The notes beneath the pieces were generated by a model. That model saw nothing but the letters and a program-made list of their open reading frames with translations, was not told the origin of the DNA and ran no database searches. A program made the translations under genes and the position numbers. Shown piece after piece: positions 1-7,959 of a stretch of 64,000 bases of DNA. Numbering within the stretch: the stretch's first letter is position 1; each line of letters opens with the position of its first letter. The stretch lies in contig CAXBCF010000005.1 of assembly GCA_963973975.1 (NCBI GenBank), forward strand, positions 1 to 64,000. The letters are read 5' to 3'. The DNA comes from UBA1494_A sp963973975 (GTDB lineage: Bacteria; Bacteroidota; Bacteroidia; Flavobacteriales_E; Vicingaceae).

Positions 1-1666
1 AAATAGCAATTACCGAAAGGGCTTGTTTACTGTCTGAAAACCAAATAACGGTTTTAGATAATTTGCTCCATTCCTCCGCTCGTTGTTGCAATTCTTCGGG
101 AATAGCGATGCTATTTTCAAACAATAACTTTTTGTTTCCTACAAAATAGGTTTCGTTATTATAGTCGGCCTTTGCTCCTTTTCCTGTAATGCTGTCAAAA
201 TTGGAAAGTGTTGTTGGAGTGACCTCTCCCAAATATTTTACAACCGCTTCTGCCAATGGGTGTTCAGATTGTTTTTCAATACTCAAAAGAATATCTTTAG
301 TGCTGTCGTCATTGTTCAACCAATGGATGTCTGTAACCTGTGGACGACCTTCAGTAATGGTTCCTGTTTTGTCCAAAATGATAGCATCTACTTTTTTGGC
401 TAACTCCAAACTTTCGGCATCTTTAATTAAAATGCCTTGCTCGGCACCTTTGCCAACGCCTACCATAATCGCTGTTGGTGTTGCCAATCCCAAAGCACAG
501 GGACAAGCGATAACCAACACCGTTACTGCTGCTAATAATCCTTGAACTATAGCATTTTCACCACCAAAAATCATCCAAACTATAAAAGTTAAAAGTGCGA
601 TTCCCATAACTACAGGCACAAAAATCCCTGCTATTTTATCCACCAATTTCTGTACAGGTGCTTTGCTCCCTTGTGCATCCTGAACCATTTTGATAATTTG
701 GGCAAGCATTGTTTCCTTGCCGACTTTTACAGCTTTAAATTGGAAACCACCTTTTTGGTTTATCGTTCCTGCAAATACTTTTTCGTTTTCCTTTTTTAAT
801 ATGGGAACAGGCTCTCCGCTCAACATACTTTCGTCCACATACGAACTGCCCGAAATGACCATTCCATCCACAGCAATTTTTTCACCGGGTTTTACTAAAA
901 TGACATCATCAACTTTTACATTTTCAATAGCTGTCTGTTTTTCTGTGTTGTCTGCTTGAATGACAATAACCGTTTTTGGTTGTAAGCCCATCAGTTTTTT
1001 AATGGCAGAAGATGTATTGCCTTTGGCTTTTTCTTCCAATAATTTTCCCAACAATATAAAGGCGATAATGACGGCTGCGGCTTCAAAATAAACGTGAGCG
1101 TGTAATCCTCTTTGATGCCAAAAACCTGCAAACAACATATTGAACACACTAAAAATATATGCAATGCCTGTACTCAATGCTACTAAGGTATCCATATTGG
1201 CTTTGCGGTGTTTGGCTTGTTTCCACGCATTTATAAAAAAATCTCTTCCCAACCACAATACAACAGGTGTTGAAAATGCCCACATAATTTCATTACCGTA
1301 AGGCATATCCATAAAGAACATACCTATTATAACTACTGGCAAAGAAAGAATGACCGCCCATAAGGTTTTATTTTTGAGTTGTTTAAACTTCTTTTCGTGG
1401 ATGACCTCAAGGCTTTCCTGCTGTTTGGATTCGTCTTCAATTAATAAATCATATCCTACACCTTGGACCGCTTTTCGTATCTTTTCGGCATTGGTTACGT
1501 TGGATAGAAATTCAACGATAAGATTTCCTGTAGCATAATTTACAGAAGCACTCACCACTCCCTCTTGATGTGTTACGATACTTTCTGCACTACTCGCACA
1601 AGAAGCACAGGTCATTCCCAAAACAGGGAAAGTCTGCGTAACTGTATTTTGATTTGTTGTTGCCAT
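1..1666 (-). CDS. copA: Copper-translocating P1B-type ATPase, C-terminal part off-window
   Basis: Exports Cu+ from the cytoplasm using ATP. The frame is open through the left window edge, so about 555 N-terminal residues are seen and the rest of the catalytic domains plus the last membrane helices are missing. Visible in order: one heavy-metal-associated domain with GMTCASC at about residues 17-23; membrane helices from about 100; the actuator loop with SGEP at about 284; the transmembrane CPC metal site at about 388-390, typical of Cu/Ag pumps; the phosphorylation motif DKTGT at about 433-437; and the SEHPLAEA motif at about 468-475. The start is the ATG at 1666, just before the HMA domain. 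It lies 88 bp downstream of the AraC-type gene on the same strand, which suggests co-regulation by metal. Copper specificity is inferred from CPC; silver is possible. Confidence 0.93.
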   Translation of the reverse strand, partial: MATTNQNTVTQTFPVLGMTCASCASSAESIVTHQEGVVSASVNYATGNLIVEFLSNVTNAEKIRKAVQGVGYDLLIEDESKQQESLEVIHEKKFKQLKNKTLWAVILSLPVVIIGMFFMDMPYGNEIMWAFSTPVVLWLGRDFFINAWKQAKHRKANMDTLVALSTGIAYIFSVFNMLFAGFWHQRGLHAHVYFEAAAVIIAFILLGKLLEEKAKGNTSSAIKKLMGLQPKTVIVIQADNTEKQTAIENVKVDDVILVKPGEKIAVDGMVISGSSYVDESMLSGEPVPILKKENEKVFAGTINQKGGFQFKAVKVGKETMLAQIIKMVQDAQGSKAPVQKLVDKIAGIFVPVVMGIALLTFIVWMIFGGENAIVQGLLAAVTVLVIACPCALGLATPTAIMVGVGKGAEQGILIKDAESLELAKKVDAIILDKTGTITEGRPQVTDIHWLNNDDSTKDILLSIEKQSEHPLAEAVVKYLGEVTPTTLSNFDSITGKGAKADYNNETYFVGNKKLLFENSIAIPEELQQRAEEWSKLSKTVIWFSDSKQALSVIAI

Positions 1667-1754
1667 ATCTCGATTGTTTTAATTACAATGCAAAGTTGGC
1701 AACAATGGGTAGTTTTTTTGTTGTGTAATTTTGGAAATGAGTTGTAAGATTTAC

Positions 1755-2318
1755 TTATACCTCATCCAAAGGTTTTCTTCTGTCTTCACGTATTTTTTTA
1801 AAATGACTGGGCGAAAGCCCTGTTACTTTTTTAAATTGATTACTCAAATAAGCAACACTTGAATAATTGAGTCGAAAAGCAATTTCACTTAATGATAATT
1901 CGTCATAAACCAATAGTTCCTTTACCTTTTCTATCTTTTGAGCAATAAAATATTTTTCTATGGTAGTACCTTCTACTTCAGAGAACAGGTTGGATAGGTA
2001 GTTGTAATCGTGAAAGAGTTTACTGCTTAACACATCTGAAAGATTGGTTTTCGTTCCATTATCCTGATGATGTACCAAGTCAATGATTATTGTTTTAATT
2101 TGCTCAATCAGGCGACTTTTTTTGTCATCAATCATTTCAAAGCCTAATGACACCAACGCTTTACTAAATTTTTCTTTTTCTTGTGCTGTGAGGTCTTTTT
2201 CAAGTGTTACTTCTCCCAATTGTACATCAATTGGCTCAATTCCTGAATTATTCAATTCATTTCTCACCGCCATAACACAACGGTTGCAAACCATATTTTT
2301 TATAAAGAGTGTCGTCAT
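1755..2318 (-). CDS. AraC-family regulator with N-terminal CxxC metal-binding-like domain
   Basis: Probable metal-responsive transcription factor of 187 residues. Residues 1-65 resemble a small HMA-like domain with Cys11-x-x-Cys14 (MVCNRC), followed by the predicted alternating helix/strand pattern. Residues about 95-178 form an AraC-type double helix-turn-helix, with the second HTH around SEIAFRLNYSSVAYLSNQF. There is no cupin-type sugar-binding domain, so the input is probably the CxxC domain. It lies upstream of the copper ATPase on the same strand with an 88-bp gap, consistent with control of copper efflux. Metal sensing is inferred from the CxxC motif and the neighbour; the DNA-binding assignment is strong. 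Confidence 0.85.
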   Translation of the reverse strand: MTTLFIKNMVCNRCVMAVRNELNNSGIEPIDVQLGEVTLEKDLTAQEKEKFSKALVSLGFEMIDDKKSRLIEQIKTIIIDLVHHQDNGTKTNLSDVLSSKLFHDYNYLSNLFSEVEGTTIEKYFIAQKIEKVKELLVYDELSLSEIAFRLNYSSVAYLSNQFKKVTGLSPSHFKKIREDRRKPLDEV

Positions 2319-2385
2319 ATTTTTTTCGAATACTTCAATTTTTTCACCAATGTTTTTTTAGCTTGCAGAGAACTAGTCGATAAAG

Positions 2386-2397
2386 CACACTAGTGTG
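2386..2397. terminator. 12-bp perfect palindrome, possible terminator of the recombinase gene
   Basis: CACACTAGTGTG is a perfect palindrome 28 bp past the stop of the minus-strand recombinase gene, with flanking A/T runs that extend the pairing. It has no real loop, so it could be a protein site rather than a terminator. Confidence 0.25.
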
Positions 2398-2424
2398 TTT
2401 TATTGGAACTATGTTTATGCAAAT

Positions 2425-3558
2425 CTAATTATTTAAATTTAATGAATCTAGCGGACTTTGAATGCTGTTTATCTGCTGGTTACTGATGTGTGTGTAGATT
2501 TCAGTGGTCTTTATATTGCTGTGTCCCAATAATACTTGAATGGACCGTAAATCTACATTTGACTCCAACAAATGAGTGGCAAAACTATGACGCAACATAT
2601 GTGCATTCACTTTTTTCTGAATTTTAGCCCGTTTTGCAGCTGCATCAATGATTTTGCTAACACTAGTGCCACTGTAAGAGCGTCTGTATGGACCTTCAAA
2701 TAAAAAATCTTTTGGACGATATAACTTATAATATTGACGTAATAACTCAAGCATTTGCTCACTCAATAGGCTCAATCGATCTTTTCCACCTTTGGCATTT
2801 CTCACATATATTACCATGCGTTTACTATCTACATCAGCAACTTTTAAATTGAGTAACTCGCTACGCCTCAAACCAGCAGAGTAGAGTAGACTGACAATTG
2901 CTTTGTGTTTAATGTTTCGATTGGATTTAATGATAGCCGCAACCTCTTCTTTAGAAAGCACTTTCGGTAAGGCTTTTTTCTTCATAGGTCGTTCAATTGA
3001 GTAAAAACGATTCGGCATTCCCATCACCGATTCATAATAAAATTTAATGGCATTCAAAACTTGATTCACCTTGCTTGGTGAGTATTTTAAACCCTGAAGC
3101 ATCATCAAGTATTTTTTAATTTCTCGTTCTCCAATTTCAGTCAAACTTAATTCATTGTAATAATTTATGAATTTTTCGAACGAATGAATGTAAGTCCTTG
3201 CTGTATTTAAAGCGTATTCCCTTAACTCTAATTTGTCGATATAAGCTTCAGGACATTTTCTGTAACCCTGTGGCAGCTTTCGATTACGAAAATAACTCAT
3301 GTCTATTATTTCCCCAGATTTGCCTTTACATTTCCCTGTAAATTGCTGTAAATTAACCCATGCAATTCCTTTAAAACTTGCCATTATTTGCATTAAATTT
3401 TCTCGACGATTGGAAACATATGCCATGTGAAACTCATCACTCCACCTAACATCATTCAATCCCATTACTATTTTCCTAATTCCTTCATTATTATTGAATT
3501 GAATTCCAATCATGCGCTTTTCATCAATCAATAAATGCTTCAGTGTAATCGATTTCAT
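2425..3558 (-). CDS. Tyrosine recombinase/integrase with extra N-terminal domain
   Basis: Site-specific DNA recombinase of 377 residues. The catalytic set is complete: Arg231 (AGLRRSEL), Lys256, His320 and Arg323 (HMLRHSFATHLL), His346 (LLGHSN) and Tyr355 (EIYTH). Residues about 105-185 are a SAM-like core-binding domain. The first ~90 residues are an extra domain (pattern IGIQF...VRWSDEFHMAYV) that Bacteroidota mobile-element integrases carry and XerC/XerD lack. No transposase, att site or cassette array is evident beside it, so its substrate is unknown. It is in the same orientation as the AraC-copA pair, 106 bp upstream, and may mark the edge of an acquired region. Confidence 0.9.
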   Translation of the reverse strand: MKSITLKHLLIDEKRMIGIQFNNNEGIRKIVMGLNDVRWSDEFHMAYVSNRRENLMQIMASFKGIAWVNLQQFTGKCKGKSGEIIDMSYFRNRKLPQGYRKCPEAYIDKLELREYALNTARTYIHSFEKFINYYNELSLTEIGEREIKKYLMMLQGLKYSPSKVNQVLNAIKFYYESVMGMPNRFYSIERPMKKKALPKVLSKEEVAAIIKSNRNIKHKAIVSLLYSAGLRRSELLNLKVADVDSKRMVIYVRNAKGGKDRLSLLSEQMLELLRQYYKLYRPKDFLFEGPYRRSYSGTSVSKIIDAAAKRAKIQKKVNAHMLRHSFATHLLESNVDLRSIQVLLGHSNIKTTEIYTHISNQQINSIQSPLDSLNLNN

Positions 3559-3697
3559 TTTGCAATAATTGATGAAAAGAAAAATTTAAAAAGAATTTTA
3601 TGTGTATAATATTCGTATAAGATTTTAATAATTACTTTTGAGTGATTGAGTTAAATATAGATAGTCTGCCTTAGCAATAGATAAAAATTGATAGAAC

Positions 3698-4060
3698 ATG
3701 AAAAAGGAATGCCCTGTTTGTGGTGAAATTGTGAAGGGAAGAAGTGATAAAGTTTTTTGTTCTCCTGGCTGTAAATCAGCGCAACAATATGAAAGTCGTA
3801 TTCAAAACGAAAAACATTTTCTTAGAGTTGACCGACAACTAAAAATTAATCGAAAAATATTAAAAAAATACAACCGCAATGGTAAAACCACATTAAGAAG
3901 AGAAGTACTACACAGTGAAGGCTTCGACCCAACATTCTTTACTCATTTTCGAAAAACTACAACGGGTTCAGTTTATTTTTACTGTTATGATTTTGGTTTT
4001 TTGAAACTCAAAGAAGGCCAAAAAGAAAAATACCTTATCGTTAATTGGGATGGTAAATAA
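3698..4060 (+). CDS. Small zinc-ribbon protein of unknown function
   Basis: 120 residues. An N-terminal zinc-ribbon-like knuckle uses Cys5, Cys8, Cys21 and Cys25 (CPVC, then CSPGC). After it comes a basic, probably helical stretch (residues 40-70) rich in Lys/Arg and a C-terminal part with aromatic residues (FYCYDFGFLKL). Such proteins are common and uncharacterised in Bacteroidota; nucleic-acid binding is plausible from the basic helix but unproven. A TACTTTTG box at 3633-3640 could be its -7 promoter element. It is divergent from the recombinase gene and followed by no obvious partner. Confidence 0.7.
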   Translation: MKKECPVCGEIVKGRSDKVFCSPGCKSAQQYESRIQNEKHFLRVDRQLKINRKILKKYNRNGKTTLRREVLHSEGFDPTFFTHFRKTTTGSVYFYCYDFGFLKLKEGQKEKYLIVNWDGK

Positions 4061-4316
4061 TAAAGTAGCATTTAAATGCCGATAATAAAATTTTTAGGTA
4101 AAATATTGACATGTTGCTTAATAAGTATTTGCGATAACTAGAAATTATTATTGGTATTATTAAATAGGTCGGGGTGGGAGGACGGAAAACGGCAGGTGTA
4201 TTTTTCCGTCTTGATGCTTCAGCATAGCTCATCAAAAGTTTTTTCGTTCTTTGGAATGAATGCTGCGATAATCGAAGCATCAAAGAAAAAGCTTAAAATC
4301 GCAAACAGTACAACTG

Positions 4317-4616
4317 CTATTTTCTCTTAGAAATTCGATTTCCACTAATTTGTCGCTGTGCATTGGATTTAAATCTGCCAATAGTATTGTTTTTCAGCTT
4401 CTGATGTTTTGTAGCCCTGCCTTTAACTCTTGAACGCCACTTTTTCCAATTGCTCAATTTTAGTTGAAATTTCATCAACTGAATCACTTCTTTTTCTGAT
4501 AATCCAAACTGAAATTCAATGGCCTCAAATGGAGTGCGATCTTCCCAAGCCATCGCAATAATTCGATCTATTTTCTCTTCGTCTAAATGGTATTTCTCAA
4601 TTACTTTCATCCACAT
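4317..4616 (-). CDS. TIGR03643 / DUF2805 family protein
   Basis: 99 residues of unknown biochemical function. The N-terminal 70 residues match my memory of the TIGR03643 family: a helical region with AWEDRTPFEAIEFQFGLSE and a following helix ending KLSNWKKWRSRVKGR. The pattern looks like a small helix-turn-helix fold. The C-terminal tail is very basic (Arg, Lys, Gln), so nucleic-acid contact is possible. In other bacteria the family often lies near photolyase/cryptochrome genes; none is present here. The start is the ATG at 4616. An inverted repeat (GACGGAAAA ... TTTTTCCGTC) sits downstream at about 4178-4211. Confidence 0.75.
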   Translation of the reverse strand: MWMKVIEKYHLDEEKIDRIIAMAWEDRTPFEAIEFQFGLSEKEVIQLMKFQLKLSNWKKWRSRVKGRATKHQKLKNNTIGRFKSNAQRQISGNRISKRK

Positions 4617-4725
4617 CTAACCGAAAACAAGCTGCTTTGTTGATTTACACGATATATTTTCTGTAAATACACAAGCCTACCTAATATGTAAATAATAAAA
4701 TAGATGTATAAGTTTCAAGCAGTGT

Positions 4726-5153
4726 TTGTTATGAAAATGAATATTTAATCAATGCCCCGCATTGATATGCTTTTCCCCATGAATAATACCGAATTAACTC
4801 CTAAATATCGCATGCTACCTAAGTCGCCTGCTCATTTATGAGTAGTTCGGTATTTACCGATAATACATTTATTACTTTCTTAGCTGTTCCTAAAGTATTA
4901 TGCCGATGTAGATTTTAAGGAGCATATATGCGACATTTAAAATCACTATCGGTATAACAAGCAAAAAAAGGAAAGACAGAGGAGCGAAGCGGAACGCCTT
5001 TTTTTGATTGTGCCTGTCCCGCTTTTTTTGTCGGGAGTCTTCTCAGTGTGGCGTGTCTAAAGCGAGGACTGAGAAGAATTTTTTTGGGAATCCGCCTAGG
5101 CGGATTTTTGGTTCGTTTTTTTGGAGAAGCAAAAAAATGAACATAAAAATAAT
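4726..5153 (+). repeat. Dispersed hairpin repeat, copy 1, interrupted by a 168-bp insertion
   Basis: Matches copy 2 at 47128-47382 over 4726-4786 and 4955-5153. Shared landmarks are TTGTTATGAAAATG at the left, a run starting AACAAGCAAAAAAAGGAAAG, a CCCGC/CGGG-type hairpin, a CTTCTCAG ... CTGAGAAG stem, and a terminal hairpin GTTCGTTTTTTT / AAAAAAATGAAC around the loop GGAGAAGC. Copy 1 also has a perfect palindrome CCGCCTAGGCGG at 5093-5104 that copy 2 lacks. Without the insertion the two copies are nearly the same length. Confidence 0.8.
4787..4954. mobile_element. 168-bp miniature inverted-repeat element (MITE-like)
   Basis: Begins TACCGA and ends TCGGTA. The two ends are imperfect inverted repeats over about 26 bp: TACCGA, 9 unmatched bases, then TAAATATCGCAT at the left against TAAATGTCGCAT at the right when read inward. 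It is flanked by TAA on both sides (4784-4786 and 4955-4957). The paralogous repeat at 47186-47188 has a single TAA at the same point, so this is an insertion with a 3-bp target duplication. It contains no reading frame and must have been moved by a transposase in trans. The transposase family is unknown. Confidence 0.75.
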
Positions 5154-5280
5154 ATTAATCAATTTCTGATCTTATTGATCTTCTATTTACGAAGTCTCTT
5201 GACTTAAAATCATCATTAACTTAACTTAACGGTTTGGCTATGCGCCATGTGACGAAGGAGCATGGACGTCATAGTCATTG

Positions 5281-6201
5281 TTATAGCCAGTGTGTTCTTA
5301 ATTGTAGTTCTTTTTTGTTTCTACTAATAAAGTCATCAAATGATTTGGATTCCTGTCCTGTAATGTTGCTCACATATTTTGTACTCTTAGGCCTCTTTTG
5401 AAATCTCGGCAAATAATGGAGCATGATCTGTACAAAAATGAAGGCTATAGGCACGCCTTCTTTTCGTTTGGTCAAAAAGAACTGCAGTAAATTAGGCGAA
5501 TCATACTTGATTTTTCTGCCCAGTCCAGCACTTAGTGCATCAGCCATTTCTCCAAATGTTAAAGCTTCGTTATTGGTTAATTCATAGCTTTTATTGATGT
5601 GTTTCTGTGGCTCTGTTAATACTTTGGCTGCAACAGTGCCAATATCCTTTATATCAATGAGTGTGAATTTTGCGCGTCCAGCTGGAAGATAAATTTGTTG
5701 ATGATTGACCAAATCATTTCGCAGAGTTGTAGTGAAATTTTGCATAAAATAAGCTGGGCGCAAGAAGGTGTAGGGTATGCTACTGTCAACAATGAGCTTT
5801 TCAATTTTATGATGCGGGATAATGCTGCTTTTCTCTACACCTTGCACAGACAAAAACACAATATGCTTAGCTACTTTCTTTGCTGTCTGAATGAGCGGAG
5901 CAAAGTATTTATTAACATCAGAAATTTGAGGTGGGCGAAGGAGAAAGAGTATATCTACTTTTTCTAAGGCCGGCAAGAAGGTCTCACTATCGGTAAAGTC
6001 AAATTTGATATGCTTGATGTTAAAGATTGAAAGTTTCTCATTGCCAAGTTCTGTATCTCGAACGCCTGCAAATATTGTCGTTGGATGATCAAGCTTTTGC
6101 AAAGCTGATAACACCTCAATACCCACATTTCCTGTTGCTCCTGTTATTAAAATTTTGATTATTAAGTTATGATTCTTGGCTTGTTTTAAGTTCGCTCTCA
6201 T
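5281..6201 (-). CDS. NmrA-like NAD(P)-binding family protein
   Basis: Atypical short-chain reductase-like protein of 306 residues. A Rossmann motif GATGNVG is close to the N-terminus, followed by alternating strands and helices (FDFTDSETF, LFLLRPPQ, HIVFLSVQGVEKS). It has the NmrA/ytfG-type arrangement with no YxxxK catalytic pair, so its role may be redox sensing or quinone/NADPH-dependent reduction. I chose the ATG at 6201, which overlaps the HxlR gene by 35 bp; the longer frame to 6255 would overlap more, and no ATG lies nearer the Rossmann motif. It is co-transcribed with the HxlR regulator, a common pairing in which the regulator controls the reductase. Confidence 0.85.
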   Translation of the reverse strand: MRANLKQAKNHNLIIKILITGATGNVGIEVLSALQKLDHPTTIFAGVRDTELGNEKLSIFNIKHIKFDFTDSETFLPALEKVDILFLLRPPQISDVNKYFAPLIQTAKKVAKHIVFLSVQGVEKSSIIPHHKIEKLIVDSSIPYTFLRPAYFMQNFTTTLRNDLVNHQQIYLPAGRAKFTLIDIKDIGTVAAKVLTEPQKHINKSYELTNNEALTFGEMADALSAGLGRKIKYDSPNLLQFFLTKRKEGVPIAFIFVQIMLHYLPRFQKRPKSTKYVSNITGQESKSFDDFISRNKKELQLRTHWL

Positions 6202-6514
6202 AATGCAATGCGAAATTTCGCATTTCCGCAATAAGCGGCATAATCTTATGACCAATAGCAGTTAGTTCATATACTACTCTTGGAGGCACTTCGCCAAAAT
6301 TCTTACGATTGACTAAGTTATTGTCGCACATGGTTTTAAGTTCCTGAATAAGCATTTTTTCACTTATATCAGGTATCAACCTTTTTAATTCAGAAGGCCT
6401 TAATGGTTGAGGTGCTAGCTGGAATAGAATAAGCAGTTTCCATTTGCCACTAAGTAACTCTGTTGTCGTTCTGATAGGACATCTCGCTGTTACTTTCAAT
6501 GCTTCGCTTTTCAT
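6167..6514 (-). CDS. HxlR-family winged-helix transcriptional regulator
   Basis: 115-residue HxlR-type regulator. A Cys near the N-terminus (TARCPIRTTTELLSGKWKLL) is conserved in redox- or electrophile-sensing members such as YodB/HypR. The DNA-binding helix is around RPSELKRLIPDISEKMLIQELK, and the wing follows at PRVVYELTAIGHKI. It lies first in the minus-strand pair with the NmrA-like gene and is divergent from the DsbA-like gene. An inverted repeat in the 79-bp divergent gap is a candidate operator. Thiol-based sensing is inferred from the Cys position. Confidence 0.9.
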   Translation of the reverse strand: MKSEALKVTARCPIRTTTELLSGKWKLLILFQLAPQPLRPSELKRLIPDISEKMLIQELKTMCDNNLVNRKNFGEVPPRVVYELTAIGHKIMPLIAEMRNFALHYESELKTSQES

Positions 6515-6537
6515 ACTTACAAAAAAGTTAGTACTAT

Positions 6538-6573
6538 ACTTTTATTAATGTACATCAAAAGTAAATAGATTTG
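6538..6573. promoter_or_regulatory. Divergent control region: candidate HxlR operator and -7 box
   Basis: An inverted repeat ACTTTT (6538-6543) / AAAAGT (6557-6562) with a 13-bp A/T-rich spacer lies between the HxlR gene and the DsbA-like gene. Just downstream, TAGATTTG at 6566-6573 fits the Bacteroidota -7 consensus TAnnTTTG and is 20 bp before the plus-strand start. The arrangement would let HxlR repress both directions. No clear -33 TTTG is seen. Confidence 0.45.
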
Positions 6574-6593
6574 CAACATTAACAATATTCTCG

Positions 6594-7286
6594 ATGAAGA
6601 ATTTTTTACTAATCATCATTCTTCTTACCAACTTAATAGCCTGTAAAGCTCAAGATAAAATGAAAGTAGTATATGTATATGATGCCCTGTGTGGCTGGTG
6701 TTACGGTTTTTCGTCAGTAATGAACCAATTTCAAGTGAAGTACAAGGATGAACTGGATTTTGAAGTGATTTCTGGCGGGATGATTACAGGTGACAGAATC
6801 GGACCTATAGTTGAAGTAGCTTCTTACATCGGTAAGGCGTATAAGGATGTTGAAAATGCGACTGGAGTGAAGTTTGGGGACACATTCCTACATAGAACCT
6901 TGGCAGAAGGGGAGGCTGTTTTTACATCTATTCCCCCCGCGATTGCTTTGTCTGTGTTTAAAAGCTTGAGCCCCGAAAATAGTGTTCAGTTTGCTTCTGC
7001 ATTGCAGAAGGCTATTTATTTTAATGGAATAGAACCCGAAAACCTGGATGCCTATGGGCATATTGCATCAAGGTTTGGTTTAGATGGAGAGGCATTTGTA
7101 GTCAAAATGAAAGATCCGGTATACCTGAAATTTGCCGAAGAAGATTTTAATACATCTGCTGCACTGGGAGTGAACGGATTCCCCTCAGTGTTTGTGGAAT
7201 ATAAAGGAAGGTACTATAAAATAGGGAGCGGATATCTTCCATTTAGTAGTTTGGAAAGCAATTTTTTAGCCATCAAAAATAAATAA
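6594..7286 (+). CDS. DsbA/FrnE-like thioredoxin-fold lipoprotein
   Basis: 230 residues. The N-terminal signal ends in LIAC with Cys17, so it is probably a lipoprotein exported to the periplasm or outer membrane. A thioredoxin-fold active site CGWC lies at 33-36, close to the mature N-terminus. A helical insert follows, and a cis-Pro-type loop (GVNGFPSVFV) is near residue 200, as in DsbA-family oxidoreductases. The likely role is thiol oxidation, isomerisation or detoxification outside the cytoplasm. It overlaps the next NmrA-like gene by one base and is divergent from the HxlR regulator, so it probably belongs to the same stress regulon. Confidence 0.85.
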   Translation: MKNFLLIIILLTNLIACKAQDKMKVVYVYDALCGWCYGFSSVMNQFQVKYKDELDFEVISGGMITGDRIGPIVEVASYIGKAYKDVENATGVKFGDTFLHRTLAEGEAVFTSIPPAIALSVFKSLSPENSVQFASALQKAIYFNGIEPENLDAYGHIASRFGLDGEAFVVKMKDPVYLKFAEEDFNTSAALGVNGFPSVFVEYKGRYYKIGSGYLPFSSLESNFLAIKNK

Positions 7287-7928
7287 TGATGAAGAAAGTT
7301 ATAGCATTGTTTGGAGCAACAGGGCAAACTGGAAAGCAATTCTTGGAATTAGCACTGGCAGAAGGATACGAGGTGAAAGCACTCGTTCGCAATACAACAA
7401 AACTTAAGTTAACGAACCCTAAGCTCACTGTGTTGAAAGGAGATGTTTTAAACGAGCAAGATGTCAACCAAACGATAGAGGGTACTGATATTGTGGTAAG
7501 TTTATTTGGTCATGTAAAAGGTTCCTCAGAGTTGCTACAAACTCATGGGACTGAAAACATTGTGTCTGCGATGCAAAAAAATGGAGTAGATAGGATTATT
7601 TCATTATCAGGTGGCGGTCTGCCTTTTCCTGAAAAGGATAAACCCAAATTCGCAGATAAGCTCATTAGAACCATCATGAAAATGGCTGTTCCCAAAATCC
7701 TGAATGATGCTATCAAACATCATGATGTGTTGAAAAAAAGTGGCTTGAACTTGGACCATTGTGAGAGCGCCGAGGCTTACGAATAAACCCAAGCTAGGAG
7801 CGTATCGAGTAGGTTGGGTAGGTGTCAATGCAAGCACCAAAATAAGTAGAGCCGATTTAGCTGATTTTATCTTAACTCAAGTAGAAAATGAAAATTTTAA
7901 TTTTCAAATGCCTTTTGTAAGTATTTAG
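7286..7928 (+). pseudogene. NmrA-like NAD(P)-binding protein gene, frameshifted
   Basis: The first frame gives a Rossmann motif GATGQTG, then a normal NmrA-type sequence as far as KKSGLN, and goes out of register at 7751. One extra T in AACTTGG shifts the frame; reading from TGG at 7752 restores a typical continuation (WTIVRAPRLTNKPKLG, then ISRADLADFIL) to a TAG at 7926-7928. The intact protein would have about 213 residues. Homologues keep the WTIVRP-type segment after this helix, so the downstream part is genuine coding sequence. It is either a real recent single-base inactivation or a sequencing error in a T/G run. It is translationally coupled to the DsbA-like gene. Confidence 0.8.
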
Positions 7929-7959
7929 CTATAGGCCTCAATTTTAATTAAATAGATTT

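Larger units (their letters stand above)
4617..5280. other. Repeat-filled intergenic region, no gene
   Basis: About 660 bp without a credible reading frame. It holds the split copy of a dispersed hairpin repeat and a miniature insertion element, each listed separately. The last 120 bp before the NmrA-like gene are A/T-rich, with nothing recognisable beyond a short GC-rich patch near 5230-5275. Confidence 0.7.

Noticed and set aside
189..1747. Several plus-strand frames of 60-118 residues
   Set aside because: They run antisense to copA, which has all family motifs; their translations resemble nothing.
4178..4211. Inverted repeat GACGGAAAA / TTTTTCCGTC as a terminator of the TIGR03643 gene
   Set aside because: It is over 100 bp past the stop and has no T-run on the minus strand; left as an unexplained palindrome.
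4041..4283. 80-residue minus-strand frame
   Set aside because: Overlaps the end of the zinc-ribbon gene, has no motif and low-complexity text; probably chance.
4726..5153. Hairpin repeat as an integron attC site of the nearby recombinase
   Set aside because: No cassette array, no conserved attC core sites, and the second copy is 42 kb away beside unrelated genes.
5695..5967. 90-residue plus-strand frame
   Set aside because: Antisense to the NmrA-like gene, no recognisable content.
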